A DNA stretch of 64,000 bases from Nocardia terpenica (GCF_013186535.1 NZ_JABMCZ010000001.1:2108001-2172000), one strand, 5' to 3'; numbered from the stretch's first letter, positions 24,976 through 34,456 are shown. Numbers and translations are program-made. Notes: a model not told the origin generated them from the letters alone.

Positions 24976-25653
24976 TCACATGTATTCCAGCCGGTAGCCG
25001 CGGCGGCGCACGGTGGTGATGGCCAGCGGATCCTCGCCGTGCTCGGCCAGTTTGCGGCGCAGCGTGGACACGTGCACGTCCAGGGTCTTCGACGAGCCGA
25101 ACCAGTTCTCGTCCCAGACCGTGCTCATCAGGGTGTCGCGGCTCACCACCTGACCGGAGTTCTCGATCAGCAGCTGCAACACGTCGAACTCCTTGGGCCG
25201 CAACGACAATTCCTGCTCGCCGACCCACGCGCGGCGGGCGTGCGGATCCACCCGCAACCGGCCCGCGGACAGCGGCGGCTCGCAGGCGCCGACGCCCTGC
25301 CGCCGCAGGTGCGCCCGCAGCCGGGCGAACAGCTCGGTGAGCCGGAACGGCTTGGTCAGATAGTCGTCCGCGCCCGCGTCCAGCGCCACCACCACCTCGA
25401 ATTCCTGTGTGCGGGCGGTGAGTACGACGATGACGGTGGCGGGCAACGCCGACCGCAGCGACCGGCACAGCCCCACCCCGTCGCGGTCGGGCAGGCCCAG
25501 GTCGAGCAGCACTAGGTCGGGCCTGCTACGGGCCGCGGCCATTTCGGCCGCGGCGGCGGTCTGCACCCACTCCACCGTGTAACCGTGCCCGACCAGGGCC
25601 GCATGCAATTCGACGCCGATATCCGGGTCGTCCTCCACGATCAATAAACGCAT
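24976..25653 (-). CDS. OmpR-family response regulator
   Basis: The protein has 225 residues. Receiver domain ~1-115: acidic pair in IVEDDPDIG, phospho-acceptor Asp in LVLLDLGLPDRDG (~51), Thr in VVLTART, Lys in YLTKPF. Winged-helix DNA-binding domain ~130-222: LRPKEFDVLQLLIENSGQVV and recognition segment KTLDVHVSTLRRKL. It diverges from the histidine kinase at 25779, with a shared control region at 25654-25778. Divergent rather than tandem two-component genes are less usual. The start at 25653 gives the standard receiver N-terminus. Confidence 0.92.
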   Translation of the reverse strand: MRLLIVEDDPDIGVELHAALVGHGYTVEWVQTAAAAEMAAARSRPDLVLLDLGLPDRDGVGLCRSLRSALPATVIVVLTARTQEFEVVVALDAGADDYLTKPFRLTELFARLRAHLRRQGVGACEPPLSAGRLRVDPHARRAWVGEQELSLRPKEFDVLQLLIENSGQVVSRDTLMSTVWDENWFGSSKTLDVHVSTLRRKLAEHGEDPLAITTVRRRGYRLEYM

Positions 25654-25778
25654 CGAGCACACCGCCAATCCGCTAGGTGTATCGGTCTGTCGCGCAATGC
25701 CTTCGGCGCACCTCGACGGGGCGCCCGTGTACGGTCAGATTATGCCCGAGTACCCGCAGTTACGGGAAACCTAGTGCT

Positions 25779-27059
25779 ATGCAGGGGATTTCGCTCCGAG
25801 CGCTGATTCGTGGTTCGATCGTCTCGGTCACCGCGTTCGCGGTGCTGATGTTCGCCGTCCCGCTGGCCGTCGCGGTGCAGCGAATGAACCACACCGAGGC
25901 GATCACCGAACTGCAGCGCGACGCGGTCGTGGTGGCCGCGGCCGTGCCCTACGCCGCCGACCGGGCGGGGGTCGAGCTGCCGTCCGGCCTGCCCGACAAC
26001 CGCATCATCGGAATCTACAGCGTGACCGGGGAATTGATCCGCGAGCGCGGCCCGTCGTCCTCGCCGCTGGCCGCCGCGGCCGCCGACGGCCGCACGCACG
26101 CCGCGGTCGAGGACACCGACCTCGCGGTGTCGGCGCCGGTATCGTCGGACCGGGCGGTCACCGTGCGGGTCGCCATGCCGCATTCGATCGTCGTCGCCCG
26201 CACCGGCCGGGCCTGGACGACGCTGGCGCTGCTGGGCATCTCGGTGATCGCCGTCGCCGCGCTGCTGGCCGGATATCAGGGCGGCCGGATCGCCCGACCG
26301 CTGGAGCGGCTGACCGGCTCGGCGCGGGCGCTGGGCGGCGGCGATTTCGGCATCCGCGCCGGCCGGTCGCGGATCGCGGAGGCCGACGCCCTCGGAGAAG
26401 CGCTGGAGGCCACCGCGACCCGGCTGGGCAGGCTGCTCGAGCGGGAACGCGCCTTCAGCACCCAGGTGTCGCATCAGCTGCGGACGCCGCTGACCGCGCT
26501 GCTGCTGGGCCTGGAGTCCGCGCTGTCGCGGCCGGACGCGGACCTGCGGACGGCCGCGTCGACCGCGCTGCGCCGCGGCCAGCACCTCGGCGCCACGATC
26601 GAGGATCTGCTGCGCCTGGCCCGCGACACCGACGACGCCGACGGCCCGCCGCTGGCGGTCCGCGATTTGCTCGACTCGGTCGCCGAGCACTGGCGCGGCG
26701 CGTTCACCGAGCGCGGCCGGACCCTCGAAATCCGGTGCGGCACCGAACTTCCCCGGGTGCGGGCCTCGGCCACCGCCGTCCGCCACGTGGTGGAGATCCT
26801 GGTCGACAACGCGCTCGTGCACGGCGCGGGCCCCACCCTCGTCGCCGCCTACGCCGTGGGCGAGGACCTGTTCGTGGAGGTCTCCGATCGCGGTCCCGGC
26901 CTGCCCGACCCCGATCTGATCTTCACGCCGCGCTCCGCCGACGACACCCACGGCCTCGGCCTGGCGCTGGCCCGCTCGCTCGCCGAATCCCAGGGCGGGC
27001 TGCTCGCGCTGCGCCAGCCCGTGCCGCCGACGTTCTGCCTGATGCTGCCGGGAGGGTGA
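25779..27059 (+). CDS. Membrane sensor histidine kinase
   Basis: The protein has 426 residues. Transmembrane helices at ~10-33 and ~145-170 flank a sensor loop of about 110 residues facing outside. HAMP follows (GRIARPLERLTGSARALGGG). HisKA has the phospho-acceptor in FSTQVSHQLRTPLTALL. The ATPase domain shows the N box (EILVDNALVHG), VSDRGPGLPD and HGLGLALARSLAESQGG. It should phosphorylate the response regulator encoded divergently at 24976-25653. The loop has no recognised ligand motif, so the signal is unknown. The upstream frame is open without family sequence, so ATG 25779 is chosen. Confidence 0.92.
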   Translation: MQGISLRALIRGSIVSVTAFAVLMFAVPLAVAVQRMNHTEAITELQRDAVVVAAAVPYAADRAGVELPSGLPDNRIIGIYSVTGELIRERGPSSSPLAAAAADGRTHAAVEDTDLAVSAPVSSDRAVTVRVAMPHSIVVARTGRAWTTLALLGISVIAVAALLAGYQGGRIARPLERLTGSARALGGGDFGIRAGRSRIAEADALGEALEATATRLGRLLERERAFSTQVSHQLRTPLTALLLGLESALSRPDADLRTAASTALRRGQHLGATIEDLLRLARDTDDADGPPLAVRDLLDSVAEHWRGAFTERGRTLEIRCGTELPRVRASATAVRHVVEILVDNALVHGAGPTLVAAYAVGEDLFVEVSDRGPGLPDPDLIFTPRSADDTHGLGLALARSLAESQGGLLALRQPVPPTFCLMLPGG

Positions 27060-27078
27060 CCGCTAGGCTGGTGTCGCC

Positions 27079-27621
27079 ATGGCACTCAACGCGACCCTGC
27101 ACACCTTCGCCCTCGAACTGGCCGACCTCGACCGGAACGTCTACCGGGAGCTGGACCTGCGGGTCGCGCGGCACCCGTCGGAGACCGACGAATTCATGCT
27201 GACCCGGCTTTTGGCCTACTGCCTCGAATTCACCGACGGCATCGCGTTCAGCGACGGCGGCGTGTCCTCCGCCGACGAGCCCGCCGTGCTGGTGCGCGAC
27301 CTCACCGGCCGCATCACCGCCTGGATCGAGGTCGGCGCGCCCGACGCCGACCGCGTGCACCGCGGCAGTAAACTGGCCGACCGGGTCGCCGTCTACACCC
27401 ATCGCGACCCCGCCAAGGTGCTGGCGTCGTTGCGCGGCAAGCGCATTCACCGCGCCGACACCATCCCGCTGTACAGCATCGACCGCGCCGCGATCGATAC
27501 CGCCGTCGCCGCCCTCGGCCGCCGCAACACCGTCACGCTCTCGGTCACCGAACGCCAGCTCTACCTGGATATCAACGGCACCGTGGTGAGCACCCCGGTC
27601 CAGGAGCATCGGCTCGACTGA
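27079..27621 (+). CDS. yaeQ: YaeQ-family protein
   Basis: The protein has 180 residues, the length of the YaeQ family. Characteristic segments are LADLDRNVYRELDLRVARHPSE near the N-terminus, FMLTRLLAYCLEF, WIEVGAPDADRVHRGSKLAD and VAVYTHRDP. The family has a restriction-endonuclease-like (PD-(D/E)XK) fold but its cellular role is unclear; the E. coli homologue was linked to RfaH suppression. It starts 19 bases after the histidine kinase stop and may be cotranscribed with it. Nothing in the context suggests a defence system. Confidence 0.88.
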   Translation: MALNATLHTFALELADLDRNVYRELDLRVARHPSETDEFMLTRLLAYCLEFTDGIAFSDGGVSSADEPAVLVRDLTGRITAWIEVGAPDADRVHRGSKLADRVAVYTHRDPAKVLASLRGKRIHRADTIPLYSIDRAAIDTAVAALGRRNTVTLSVTERQLYLDINGTVVSTPVQEHRLD

Positions 27622-27631
27622 CCGGCCGCGG

Positions 27632-28849
27632 TCACCGGGCGATGATCACCGGGGTGACCGGCCTGTCGAACTCGATGTGATGGCCCTGCAACCACATCAG
27701 CGACTCCCCGCCATCCTGGGCGGCGCGGCGGAACACGAACGGCAGCAGGAGATCTCGCACCACCCGGGCGAGCGGGCCCGCGGCCTTCGCCTGCGCCCCG
27801 CGCGCCCCGTGCGCGACGATCCGCTCCACGCGCTCGCGGCGCAGGTCCTCGAAGGTGGCGAAGGCGTTGGGAACGGTATGGCAGTCGCGCAGGCACTGCG
27901 CGAGCACGACCGCGTCCTCGAGCGCCATGGCCGCGCCCTGCCCGGCCGAAGGCGCGGTGGCGTGCGCCGCGTCGCCGATGACGATCATGTTCCGGTCGTT
28001 GTGCCAGTGCCGCACCACCGGCATATCGTAGGTGGCCCAGCCGACCATCGGCCCCGGCGCGGCATCGATGATCGCCGCGGCCGGGCCCGCGTCCCCGGCC
28101 GTCAGTTCGTGCAGCCACAGCCGCCATTCGGTATCGCTCATCCCGGACAGCACGCCCCGCTCGGGTTCGCGCGGCATCGGCGGATTGGCGAACCAGACGG
28201 TGCCGCCGTCCGGCGTCGGCATCCACGCGAAGAAGCAGCGGGTGCCGAACTGCATGCGAAACTCCTCGGCGGGCACGTCGACCGGGAAACCGGGCAGGTA
28301 GCCGCCGACATTGAGCACCGGCACGTAGCGCGGCGGGGGAGCGTCCGGATCGATCAGCGAGCGCACCGGGGAGTGGATGCCGTCGCAGCCGATCAGCAGG
28401 TCGCCGGTCTCGGTGGTGCCGTCGCCGAAGCGGGCCTCGACGCCGTCGGCCGTGCTGCGGGTGTCGACGAGTTCCTTGCCGTAGCGCACCTGCGCGCCGC
28501 GCTCGCGGGCCTGCGCGCCGAGCGCCGCGTACAGGGCGGCGCGCGGCATCATCAGCGAGGTGCGGCCGTCGGGGCGGGTCGCGGCCATCGGGACGCGGCC
28601 CAGGGATCTGCCCCTGCCGTTGACGAAACCCATGGTGTCGACCGGGAATCCGAGCTTCTCGATCGGACCGGCCGCGTCGATGGCCGCCAGCGCGTCCATG
28701 CCGTTGGCCTGGAAGTTCAGCCAGGAGCCGCGCTGATCCGCGCCCGCCTCGTCGCGCTCGAAGACGAGGGAGTCGATGCCGACGCGTTGCAGCGCCATCG
28801 CCAGTGTCGGCCCGGCCACCCCGGCCCCGATGATCAATGCCTTGGTCAT
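27632..28849 (-). CDS. FAD-dependent monooxygenase (PHBH fold)
   Basis: The protein has 405 residues. The FAD-binding GxGxxG is at ALIIGAGVAGPTLAMAL (~4-20), the DG motif in LLIGCDGIHSPVR and the second FAD motif in VIGDAAHATAPSAGQGAAMA. This is the single-component aromatic or tetracycline hydroxylase family. It stands convergent with YaeQ and has no pathway neighbours, so the substrate is unknown; a role in detoxifying or modifying an aromatic compound is plausible. Start ATG at 28849 gives the FAD fold directly at the N-terminus. Confidence 0.9.
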   Translation of the reverse strand: MTKALIIGAGVAGPTLAMALQRVGIDSLVFERDEAGADQRGSWLNFQANGMDALAAIDAAGPIEKLGFPVDTMGFVNGRGRSLGRVPMAATRPDGRTSLMMPRAALYAALGAQARERGAQVRYGKELVDTRSTADGVEARFGDGTTETGDLLIGCDGIHSPVRSLIDPDAPPPRYVPVLNVGGYLPGFPVDVPAEEFRMQFGTRCFFAWMPTPDGGTVWFANPPMPREPERGVLSGMSDTEWRLWLHELTAGDAGPAAAIIDAAPGPMVGWATYDMPVVRHWHNDRNMIVIGDAAHATAPSAGQGAAMALEDAVVLAQCLRDCHTVPNAFATFEDLRRERVERIVAHGARGAQAKAAGPLARVVRDLLLPFVFRRAAQDGGESLMWLQGHHIEFDRPVTPVIIAR

Positions 28850-28924
28850 CTGCGCACTCCTCGATTCGACCGAACGAAGGACCGACGACGAGCGATTATG
28901 TGCGCAGACTATCGTCTCGCGGGT

Positions 28925-30346
28925 TCACCGTGGCTCTGCCGCGCCGCCGTCCGCCAGTGCCCGGCCGATGATCCGCACCCCGTCGGGGAAGGCCCCCGGG
29001 TTCGGGCCGGAGTAGTTGAGTCGCAGGTAGGGGGCGGTGGGCTCGGCGGGAAACCATTCCGAGCCCGGGGCGATCATCACCCCGGCGGCCTCGCAGTCGC
29101 GGACGAGCCGGGGCAGATCCGTGGTGTCGGGCAGGCGGATCCACAGGTTCAGGCCGCCGTGCGGCACCGCCTCCAGATGCATGGCGCCCTGTTCGCGCAC
29201 CGCCGCCACCAGCAGGTCGCGGCGGGCGGCCAGCTGCTGGCGCAGGGCGCGCAGATGGGTGCGCCAGCCGGGCTGGGTGACGACGTCGAGCGCGACGGCC
29301 TGCAAAATGCCGCTGGCATACATGGATTGGGCCTGGGTGTCGGCGAGGATGCGTTCGCGGGCCGGGCCGCGGGCGATGATCGCGGCAATGCGCACGGCCG
29401 GGGACACGCTCTTGGTCAGCGACCGCAGATACACGACGTGACCGTTGTCGTCGCGGGCGGCCAGCGGCGTCGATTCCGCGGTGATCCCCAGATCGTGCGC
29501 CCAGTCGTCCTCCACCAGGAACGCCCCGAACCGGCGCGCGACCTCGAGCACCCGGTCGGCGGTGGCCGAAGACCAGTGCGCGCCCGTGGGATTGGCGAAG
29601 TTCGGCTGCACGTAGCAGGCGCGCGCCCCGGTGCGCTCGAAGGCGCGGGCCAGCTCGTCCGGGTCCGGGCCGTGGCTGCCACTGGGGACGGGCACCAGCT
29701 GAACACCCGCCTGCGCGGCGGCCAGGATGGCGCCCCAGTAGGTGGGCGACTCGATCAGCAGCGGGCGGCCCGCGCCGACCAGCGCGCGGAACGCGGTACT
29801 GAGCCCGCTCTGACTGCCCGGCAGCACCACCACATCGCTCGGCGTCGGCGGTACCACCCCGACCGGGGCGGCCGCGCCCAGCTCGGTCGCGAACCAGGCC
29901 TGCAATTCCGGCAGGCCCGCCGCCGGGGGCCTGCCGACGGCCGCCCCGGTGCGGGCGGCGCGCCCGAACGCGGCGCGAACCAGACGCTCCGGCAGCAACT
30001 CTCGGTCCGGATAGCCCCCGTGCAGCGCGATCGCATCGTTGGGCGCGGTGCGTAATGCGGTGGGCAGCGGCGGAATTCGATGATCTGGGGAGCCGAGGGC
30101 GGCGGTCTGCCAGCCGTAGTCGTGCGGTCTCGCGACCCGGACCGCGCGCACGAAAGTGCCGACACCGGACCGGCTTTCGACCATGCCCTGCGCGCTGAGT
30201 GTCCGCAGCGCCTTCTGCACCGTGACCGGGCTCGCCCCGTACCGCGCCACCAGCGCCCGCGTCGACGGCAGCTGCGCACCCGGCGGGGCCGTCGCCATCC
30301 ACTCGCGGAGCTCCGCCACGATTCGCGAGCTGCTATCGTTGGACAT
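28925..30346 (-). CDS. MocR-type regulator: GntR HTH fused to a PLP aminotransferase domain
   Basis: The protein has 473 residues. GntR winged helix ~1-75 (LPSTRALVARYGASPVTVQK, AQGMVESRSGVGTFV), then a class I aminotransferase-like domain ~110-465 with NFANPTG, LVEDDWAHDLG and the PLP lysine in YLRSLTKSVSPAVRI. MocR proteins use bound PLP as effector. Its start codon overlaps that of the divergent EamA permease in the single sequence CATG at 30344-30347, so the permease is its natural target. A palindrome AGTAGCGCTACT lies just outside its start. The upstream frame remains open, but the GntR domain begins at this ATG. Confidence 0.92.
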   Translation of the reverse strand: MSNDSSSRIVAELREWMATAPPGAQLPSTRALVARYGASPVTVQKALRTLSAQGMVESRSGVGTFVRAVRVARPHDYGWQTAALGSPDHRIPPLPTALRTAPNDAIALHGGYPDRELLPERLVRAAFGRAARTGAAVGRPPAAGLPELQAWFATELGAAAPVGVVPPTPSDVVVLPGSQSGLSTAFRALVGAGRPLLIESPTYWGAILAAAQAGVQLVPVPSGSHGPDPDELARAFERTGARACYVQPNFANPTGAHWSSATADRVLEVARRFGAFLVEDDWAHDLGITAESTPLAARDDNGHVVYLRSLTKSVSPAVRIAAIIARGPARERILADTQAQSMYASGILQAVALDVVTQPGWRTHLRALRQQLAARRDLLVAAVREQGAMHLEAVPHGGLNLWIRLPDTTDLPRLVRDCEAAGVMIAPGSEWFPAEPTAPYLRLNYSGPNPGAFPDGVRIIGRALADGGAAEPR

Positions 30347-31289
30347 GACAGTGAACAGTAGCGCTACTCTTCTCGAATCTCCAGTGCTATCGCCGGGGCG
30401 TGCCGGTCTCGGGTGGGGGTTGCTCGGCGTCGCGGCCTTCTCCTTCACCGTGCCGTGCACCCGGGTCGCCGTGTCCGACGGCGGATTGTCGCCGCTGTTC
30501 ACCGGTTCCGGGCGCGCGGTCATCGCGGCGGCGCTGGCGGTGGTGGCGCTCGCGGTCACCCGACAGCGCCCGCCGCGGGGCAGGCAGTGGGCCCGGGTGG
30601 CCGTCGTCGCCGGTGGGGTGGTCGTCGGCTTTCCCGTGCTGACCTCCTTCGCCCTCACCACCGCCCCCGCCGGGCACAGCGCGGTGGTGATCGCCCTGCT
30701 GCCCGCCGCGACCGCGGTGCTGGCGGTGCTGCGCGGACACGAGCGTCCCCCGGCCGCGTTCTGGGTGATGTCGGCGGTCGGGGCCGTCGCCGCCGTCGCG
30801 TTCGCCGCCGTGCCGGGCGGCGGGCTCGCCGGACTCGACTGGTCGGACCTGCTGCTGTTCGGCGCCGTCCTCGCCGCCGCGATCGGTTACGCCGAGGGCG
30901 GGCTGCTGTCCCGCGAACTCGGTGCCTGGCAGACGATTTCGTGGGCGCTGGTGCTGTCGGCCCCGCTCATGATCGCGCTCACGGGCATCTCCCTCGCCCA
31001 GCATCCCCCGGCCGCCACCCCCACCCAGTGGGCCGCGTTCGCCTACCTGGGCGCGGTGAGCATGTACCTCGGCTTCTTCGCCTGGTACCGCGGCCTCGCC
31101 ATCGGCCCCATGGCCCAGGTCAGCCAGGTCCAACTGGTCCAGCCGGTCCTCACCATCGCCGAGGCCGCCCTCCTCCTCCACGAACCCCTCACCTGGCCCA
31201 CCATCCTCGGCGGCCTCGCCGTCATCGCCTGCGCCGCAACCGCCGTCCGCACCCGCCTCGGCCGAACCGCAAGCGCGGGAAGGAAATAG
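30345..31289 (+). CDS. EamA-family (DMT) ten-helix transporter
   Basis: The protein has up to 314 residues with ten hydrophobic helices in two repeats, the layout of drug/metabolite transporters. Markers are the N-terminal GLLGVAAFSFTVPCTRVAV and the second-repeat segment LGFFAWYRGLAIGPMAQVSQVQLVQPVLT, which is strongly conserved in this family. It is divergent from a MocR regulator that probably controls it, a common pairing. The ATG at 30345 overlaps the MocR start and has no ribosome site; GTG at 30384 would remove 13 residues and put the palindrome at 30357-30368 outside the gene. I favour neither strongly. Confidence 0.88.
   Translation: MTVNSSATLLESPVLSPGRAGLGWGLLGVAAFSFTVPCTRVAVSDGGLSPLFTGSGRAVIAAALAVVALAVTRQRPPRGRQWARVAVVAGGVVVGFPVLTSFALTTAPAGHSAVVIALLPAATAVLAVLRGHERPPAAFWVMSAVGAVAAVAFAAVPGGGLAGLDWSDLLLFGAVLAAAIGYAEGGLLSRELGAWQTISWALVLSAPLMIALTGISLAQHPPAATPTQWAAFAYLGAVSMYLGFFAWYRGLAIGPMAQVSQVQLVQPVLTIAEAALLLHEPLTWPTILGGLAVIACAATAVRTRLGRTASAGRK
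30357..30368. promoter_or_regulatory. Palindrome AGTAGCGCTACT at the MocR/EamA junction
   Basis: A perfect 12-bp palindrome lies 11 bases outside the MocR start and within or just before the permease start. It is the only symmetric site in this junction and is a candidate MocR operator. Confidence 0.45.
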
Positions 31290-31318
31290 CCCGCACCCAC
31301 CTGAGGGGACTGCCGTGC

Positions 31319-32485
31319 TCAGGCCGTCGGTGACGGCAGCGGAGCGTTGTCGGGGAAGCGGCCCCGGTGCATGACGGCGGTCGGCTCGTAATTTCGGTTC
31401 AGCACAACGAGGTCGGCGCGGAGGCCGGGGCGTAGGGTGCCGACGTCGGGGAGGCCGATGGCGCGGGCCGGTGTGGTCGCGGTCATGCGGACGGCGGCGA
31501 GCAGGGCCGCGTCGGGGTCGGGGCCGGCGCTGTCGACGGCGGCGCGGAACAGTTGGGCCATGGTGGCGGTGCTGCCCGCGATCGTCGAGGTCCCCGAGAC
31601 GTGCGCGACGCCGCAGCAGACCGTCACATCGACCGGGCCGAGCCGATAGTGGCCGTCGGGTGTGCCCGCGGCGGCCATGGCGTCGGTGACCAGTGCGATC
31701 CGGTCGGCGCCCACGGTGTGCACCAGATGCCGGTGCAGCGCCGGATGGATGTGGACGCCGTCGCCGATCAGTTCGACGGTCACCCGGGGATCCTCCAGCA
31801 GCGCCACGATCGGCCCCGGCTCCCGGTGATGCAGCGGCCGCATCGCATTGAACACGTGCGTGCCGACGGTGGCGCCCGCGTCGATCGCGGCCCGCGCCTG
31901 CTCGTAGCCGGCGTCGGTATGCCCCATGGCCACCACGACATTCGCCGCCACCAGCCGCTCGATCGCGCGCATCGCGCCGGGCAGCTCGGGCGCGAGGGTG
32001 ACCATCCGCACCGTGCCGCGCCCGGCCGCGAGCACCGCCTCGATCTCGGCGAGATCGGGCTCGCGCAGCAGCTCCGGGGCGTGCGCGCCGCGGCGGGCCG
32101 GGCTCAGCCACGGCCCCTCCAGATGAATCCCCGCCAGCGTGCCCGCCTCGACCTCGTCCGCGAGCACCGCGACGGTGCGCAGCAGCTCGTCCGGCGCGGT
32201 GGTCACCACGCTGGCCATGGTCGAGGTGGTGCCGTGCCGCCGGTGAAATTCCGTCGCGTCCGCGATATCCGCGGCGGTGGCGTCGGAATACGAACCGCCC
32301 CCGCCGCCGTGCACGTGCATGTCGACGAACCCGGGCACCACGATGTGCTCGGGCAGCTCGATATCGGGCCGCCGGGGCGCAATCCCGGTGCCGCAGGCCA
32401 GGATTCGACCGCCCGACAGCTCCAGCCAGCCCGGCCGCGCGATCCGTCCGTCGAGCACGACCGTGCCCGCGCCGATGAGCGTCAC
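31319..32485 (-). CDS. nagA: N-acetylglucosamine-6-phosphate deacetylase
   Basis: The protein has 388 residues of the amidohydrolase superfamily. Metal and substrate motifs: VVPGFVDMHVHGGGG (~50-64), HLEGPWLSPARRGAHA, AMGHTDAGY (His), THVFNAMRPLHHREPG, ELIGDGVHIHP and LVTDAMAAAG (catalytic Asp). The order and spacing match NagA. It removes acetate from GlcNAc-6-phosphate. Last gene of a four-gene minus-strand operon, with ATGA overlap to the SIS-domain gene. Expected to act in the cytoplasm after uptake and phosphorylation of GlcNAc by the upstream genes. Confidence 0.95.
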   Translation of the reverse strand: MTLIGAGTVVLDGRIARPGWLELSGGRILACGTGIAPRRPDIELPEHIVVPGFVDMHVHGGGGGSYSDATAADIADATEFHRRHGTTSTMASVVTTAPDELLRTVAVLADEVEAGTLAGIHLEGPWLSPARRGAHAPELLREPDLAEIEAVLAAGRGTVRMVTLAPELPGAMRAIERLVAANVVVAMGHTDAGYEQARAAIDAGATVGTHVFNAMRPLHHREPGPIVALLEDPRVTVELIGDGVHIHPALHRHLVHTVGADRIALVTDAMAAAGTPDGHYRLGPVDVTVCCGVAHVSGTSTIAGSTATMAQLFRAAVDSAGPDPDAALLAAVRMTATTPARAIGLPDVGTLRPGLRADLVVLNRNYEPTAVMHRGRFPDNAPLPSPTA

Positions 32486-33531
32486 AGCGTCTCGGTCACC
32501 TTCTTCAGCCCCCGCGGCCGATCCGGGTCGCCGCCGCGGGCGATCGCCAGGTGCAGCGCGAGCTGTTGCAGCGGAAGGATTTCCAGCAGCGGCGACAGCG
32601 GCTCGGGCACCCCGATCGGCAGGGCCACCCCACCGGTCAGGCCCGAGATCGCCTCGGCCGCACCGATACCCACCACATCGGCGCGCAGCTCGGCCAGCCG
32701 CGCCAGCACCGGCCGCATGGCCCGCCCGCCCGCGCCCTCCGGCACGATCGCCAGCACCGGCACCGACGGATCGATCGTCGCCAGCGGCCCGTGCAGCAGG
32801 TCCGCGCCCGAAAACGCCTGTGCGGACAGGTACGAGGTCTCCATCAGCTTCAGCGCCGCCTCGCGCGCGGTCGGATACGAGTAGCCGCGCGCGGAGGTGA
32901 TCATGCGCTGCGCGAACCGGTAGCGCCCGGCGATGGCGGCCACGGCCGCATCCGATTCCAGCACCCGGGTGCCCAGGGCCGGGAGCTCGGCGGTGCCGCG
33001 ACCGTCGCCGCCGCGGGCGTAGTCGAGCATCAGATACAGCGCGAGCAGTTCCGCGGTGTAGGACTTGGTGGCCGCCACCGCGCGCTCGGCGCCCGCCAGA
33101 ATGTCGACGTGCACCTCCGCGGCCGCCGCCAGCGCGGAGTCCGGATTGTTGGTGAGCGCCACCGTCAGCGCGCCCTGCCGCCGCGCGACCTCCACCGACT
33201 GCACCAGATCCGGCGATCCGCCCGACTGGCTCACCGCCACGAACAGCACGTCGCGCAGATCCGGCGCGGTGCCGTACACCGTCATGGTGGACGGGGACAC
33301 CAGCCCGGCGGGCAGCGCGTGATGAATCTCCACCAGGTACTTGCCGTACAGCGCCGCGTGATCGCTGGTGCCGCGCGCCACGAACAGCACGAAGCGGGGC
33401 CGGTAGTCGGCGATCCGCGCGGCGGCCTTGCGGATCGCGTCGGTGCCCTCGCCGAGCAGCCGCTGCCAGGCCGCGGGCTGCTCGGCGATCTCGGCCGCCA
33501 TCAGCGCGCCGGGTTTGTCCATGTCGGTCAT
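32482..33531 (-). CDS. SIS-domain glucosamine-6-phosphate deaminase (NagB-II type)
   Basis: The protein has 349 residues with two SIS domains and corresponds to the isomerase half of GlmS without the glutaminase half. Motifs: FVARGTSDHAALYGKYLVE, FVAVSQSGGSPDLV, AVAATKSYTAELLALY and AREAALKLMETSYLSAQAF. In GlcNAc operons such stand-alone proteins act as NagB-II deaminases, giving fructose-6-phosphate and ammonia; a fructoselysine-deglycase-type role is the alternative. It sits between the kinase and nagA, which supports the deaminase reading. Starts eight bases after the kinase stop and overlaps nagA by four bases. Confidence 0.88.
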   Translation of the reverse strand: MTDMDKPGALMAAEIAEQPAAWQRLLGEGTDAIRKAAARIADYRPRFVLFVARGTSDHAALYGKYLVEIHHALPAGLVSPSTMTVYGTAPDLRDVLFVAVSQSGGSPDLVQSVEVARRQGALTVALTNNPDSALAAAAEVHVDILAGAERAVAATKSYTAELLALYLMLDYARGGDGRGTAELPALGTRVLESDAAVAAIAGRYRFAQRMITSARGYSYPTAREAALKLMETSYLSAQAFSGADLLHGPLATIDPSVPVLAIVPEGAGGRAMRPVLARLAELRADVVGIGAAEAISGLTGGVALPIGVPEPLSPLLEILPLQQLALHLAIARGGDPDRPRGLKKVTETL

Positions 33532-33538
33532 GTCACTC

Positions 33539-34456
33539 CTAGGGGTAGGTGGCTTGTCCGGGCCGTGCCCACGGCCCGCGGCCCGACAGCCGCTGCGCCA
33601 GCCGCAGCGCGCCGTGGACCGGATCGGTATCGAGCACTCGCAGATCGCCGACGCCGCGCGCGGCCAGCGCGCGGCGCAGGTTCTGTTGCAGCAGCGGCTG
33701 ATTGACCGCGAGCCCGCCGGCCAGGATCACCGGTCCGGCGCACGCCAGCCGGTCGGTGACGGTGCCCACGAGGCCGGTCAGATCGTCGACGACATCGTCG
33801 ACGATCCCGCGGCACACCGGATCGCCGGACTGGGCCAGGTCGAACACCACGTGCGCGCGGCGGGCCCAGTAGCGGCGGTCGGTGTGATTGTAGAAATGGT
33901 CGAGCAGTTGTTCGGTCGAGCGCAGCCCGCACTCGGCGACCAGCGCGCGCCCGAGGGCGTCCTCGGGTTCGCCGCGGTCGACCCGGGCCAGCGCCCGGCA
34001 CACCGCCTCGCGCGCCACCCAGTAGCCGCTGCCCTGATCGCCCAGCAGATAACCCCAGCCGCCCGCGCGGGCGGTCCGTTCGCCGTGGCGGCCCCAGGCC
34101 ACCGAGCCGGTCCCGGAGATCAGCGCGACCCCCTCGTCCAGTCCGGCGGCGGACAGGATCAGCTCGCTGTCGTGCACGATGCGAATCACCGCGTCCGGCA
34201 GCCGTTCCGCCAGCAGATCCCGCAGCCGGGCGCGGCCCTCCGGCGTGTCCGCGCCCGCGGCCCCGGCGCACACGAACCGCACGCCGTGCCCGCCGACCCG
34301 CTCCAGCGCGAGGTCGAGCTGCCGCCCGGCCTCGGCCATCCCGACCGAGGCGATATTGGCGCTCCCGGACCGCGCCTCGGCGACCACGACCCCGTCCTCG
34401 GAGCGCACCGCCATCGTCTTGGAGCCGCCGATGTCCAGGCCCAGCGCCGCGTTCAC
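33539..34456 (-). CDS. N-acetylglucosamine kinase (BadF/BadG/ASKHA family)
   Basis: The protein has 305 residues with an actin-like ATPase fold: phosphate-1 loop LGLDIGGSKTMAVR (~5-18), ALISGTGSVAWG (phosphate-2, ~111-122), GGWGYLLGDQGSGYWVAREA (~132-151, conserved in GlcNAc kinases) and AGPVILAGGLAVNQPLL (adenosine motif). Eukaryotic and bacterial NagK members share these. It would phosphorylate GlcNAc brought in by the MFS permease. The GTG start overlaps the permease stop (GTGA). No PTS component is encoded, consistent with uptake of the free sugar. Confidence 0.9.
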   Translation of the reverse strand: MNAALGLDIGGSKTMAVRSEDGVVVAEARSGSANIASVGMAEAGRQLDLALERVGGHGVRFVCAGAAGADTPEGRARLRDLLAERLPDAVIRIVHDSELILSAAGLDEGVALISGTGSVAWGRHGERTARAGGWGYLLGDQGSGYWVAREAVCRALARVDRGEPEDALGRALVAECGLRSTEQLLDHFYNHTDRRYWARRAHVVFDLAQSGDPVCRGIVDDVVDDLTGLVGTVTDRLACAGPVILAGGLAVNQPLLQQNLRRALAARGVGDLRVLDTDPVHGALRLAQRLSGRGPWARPGQATYP

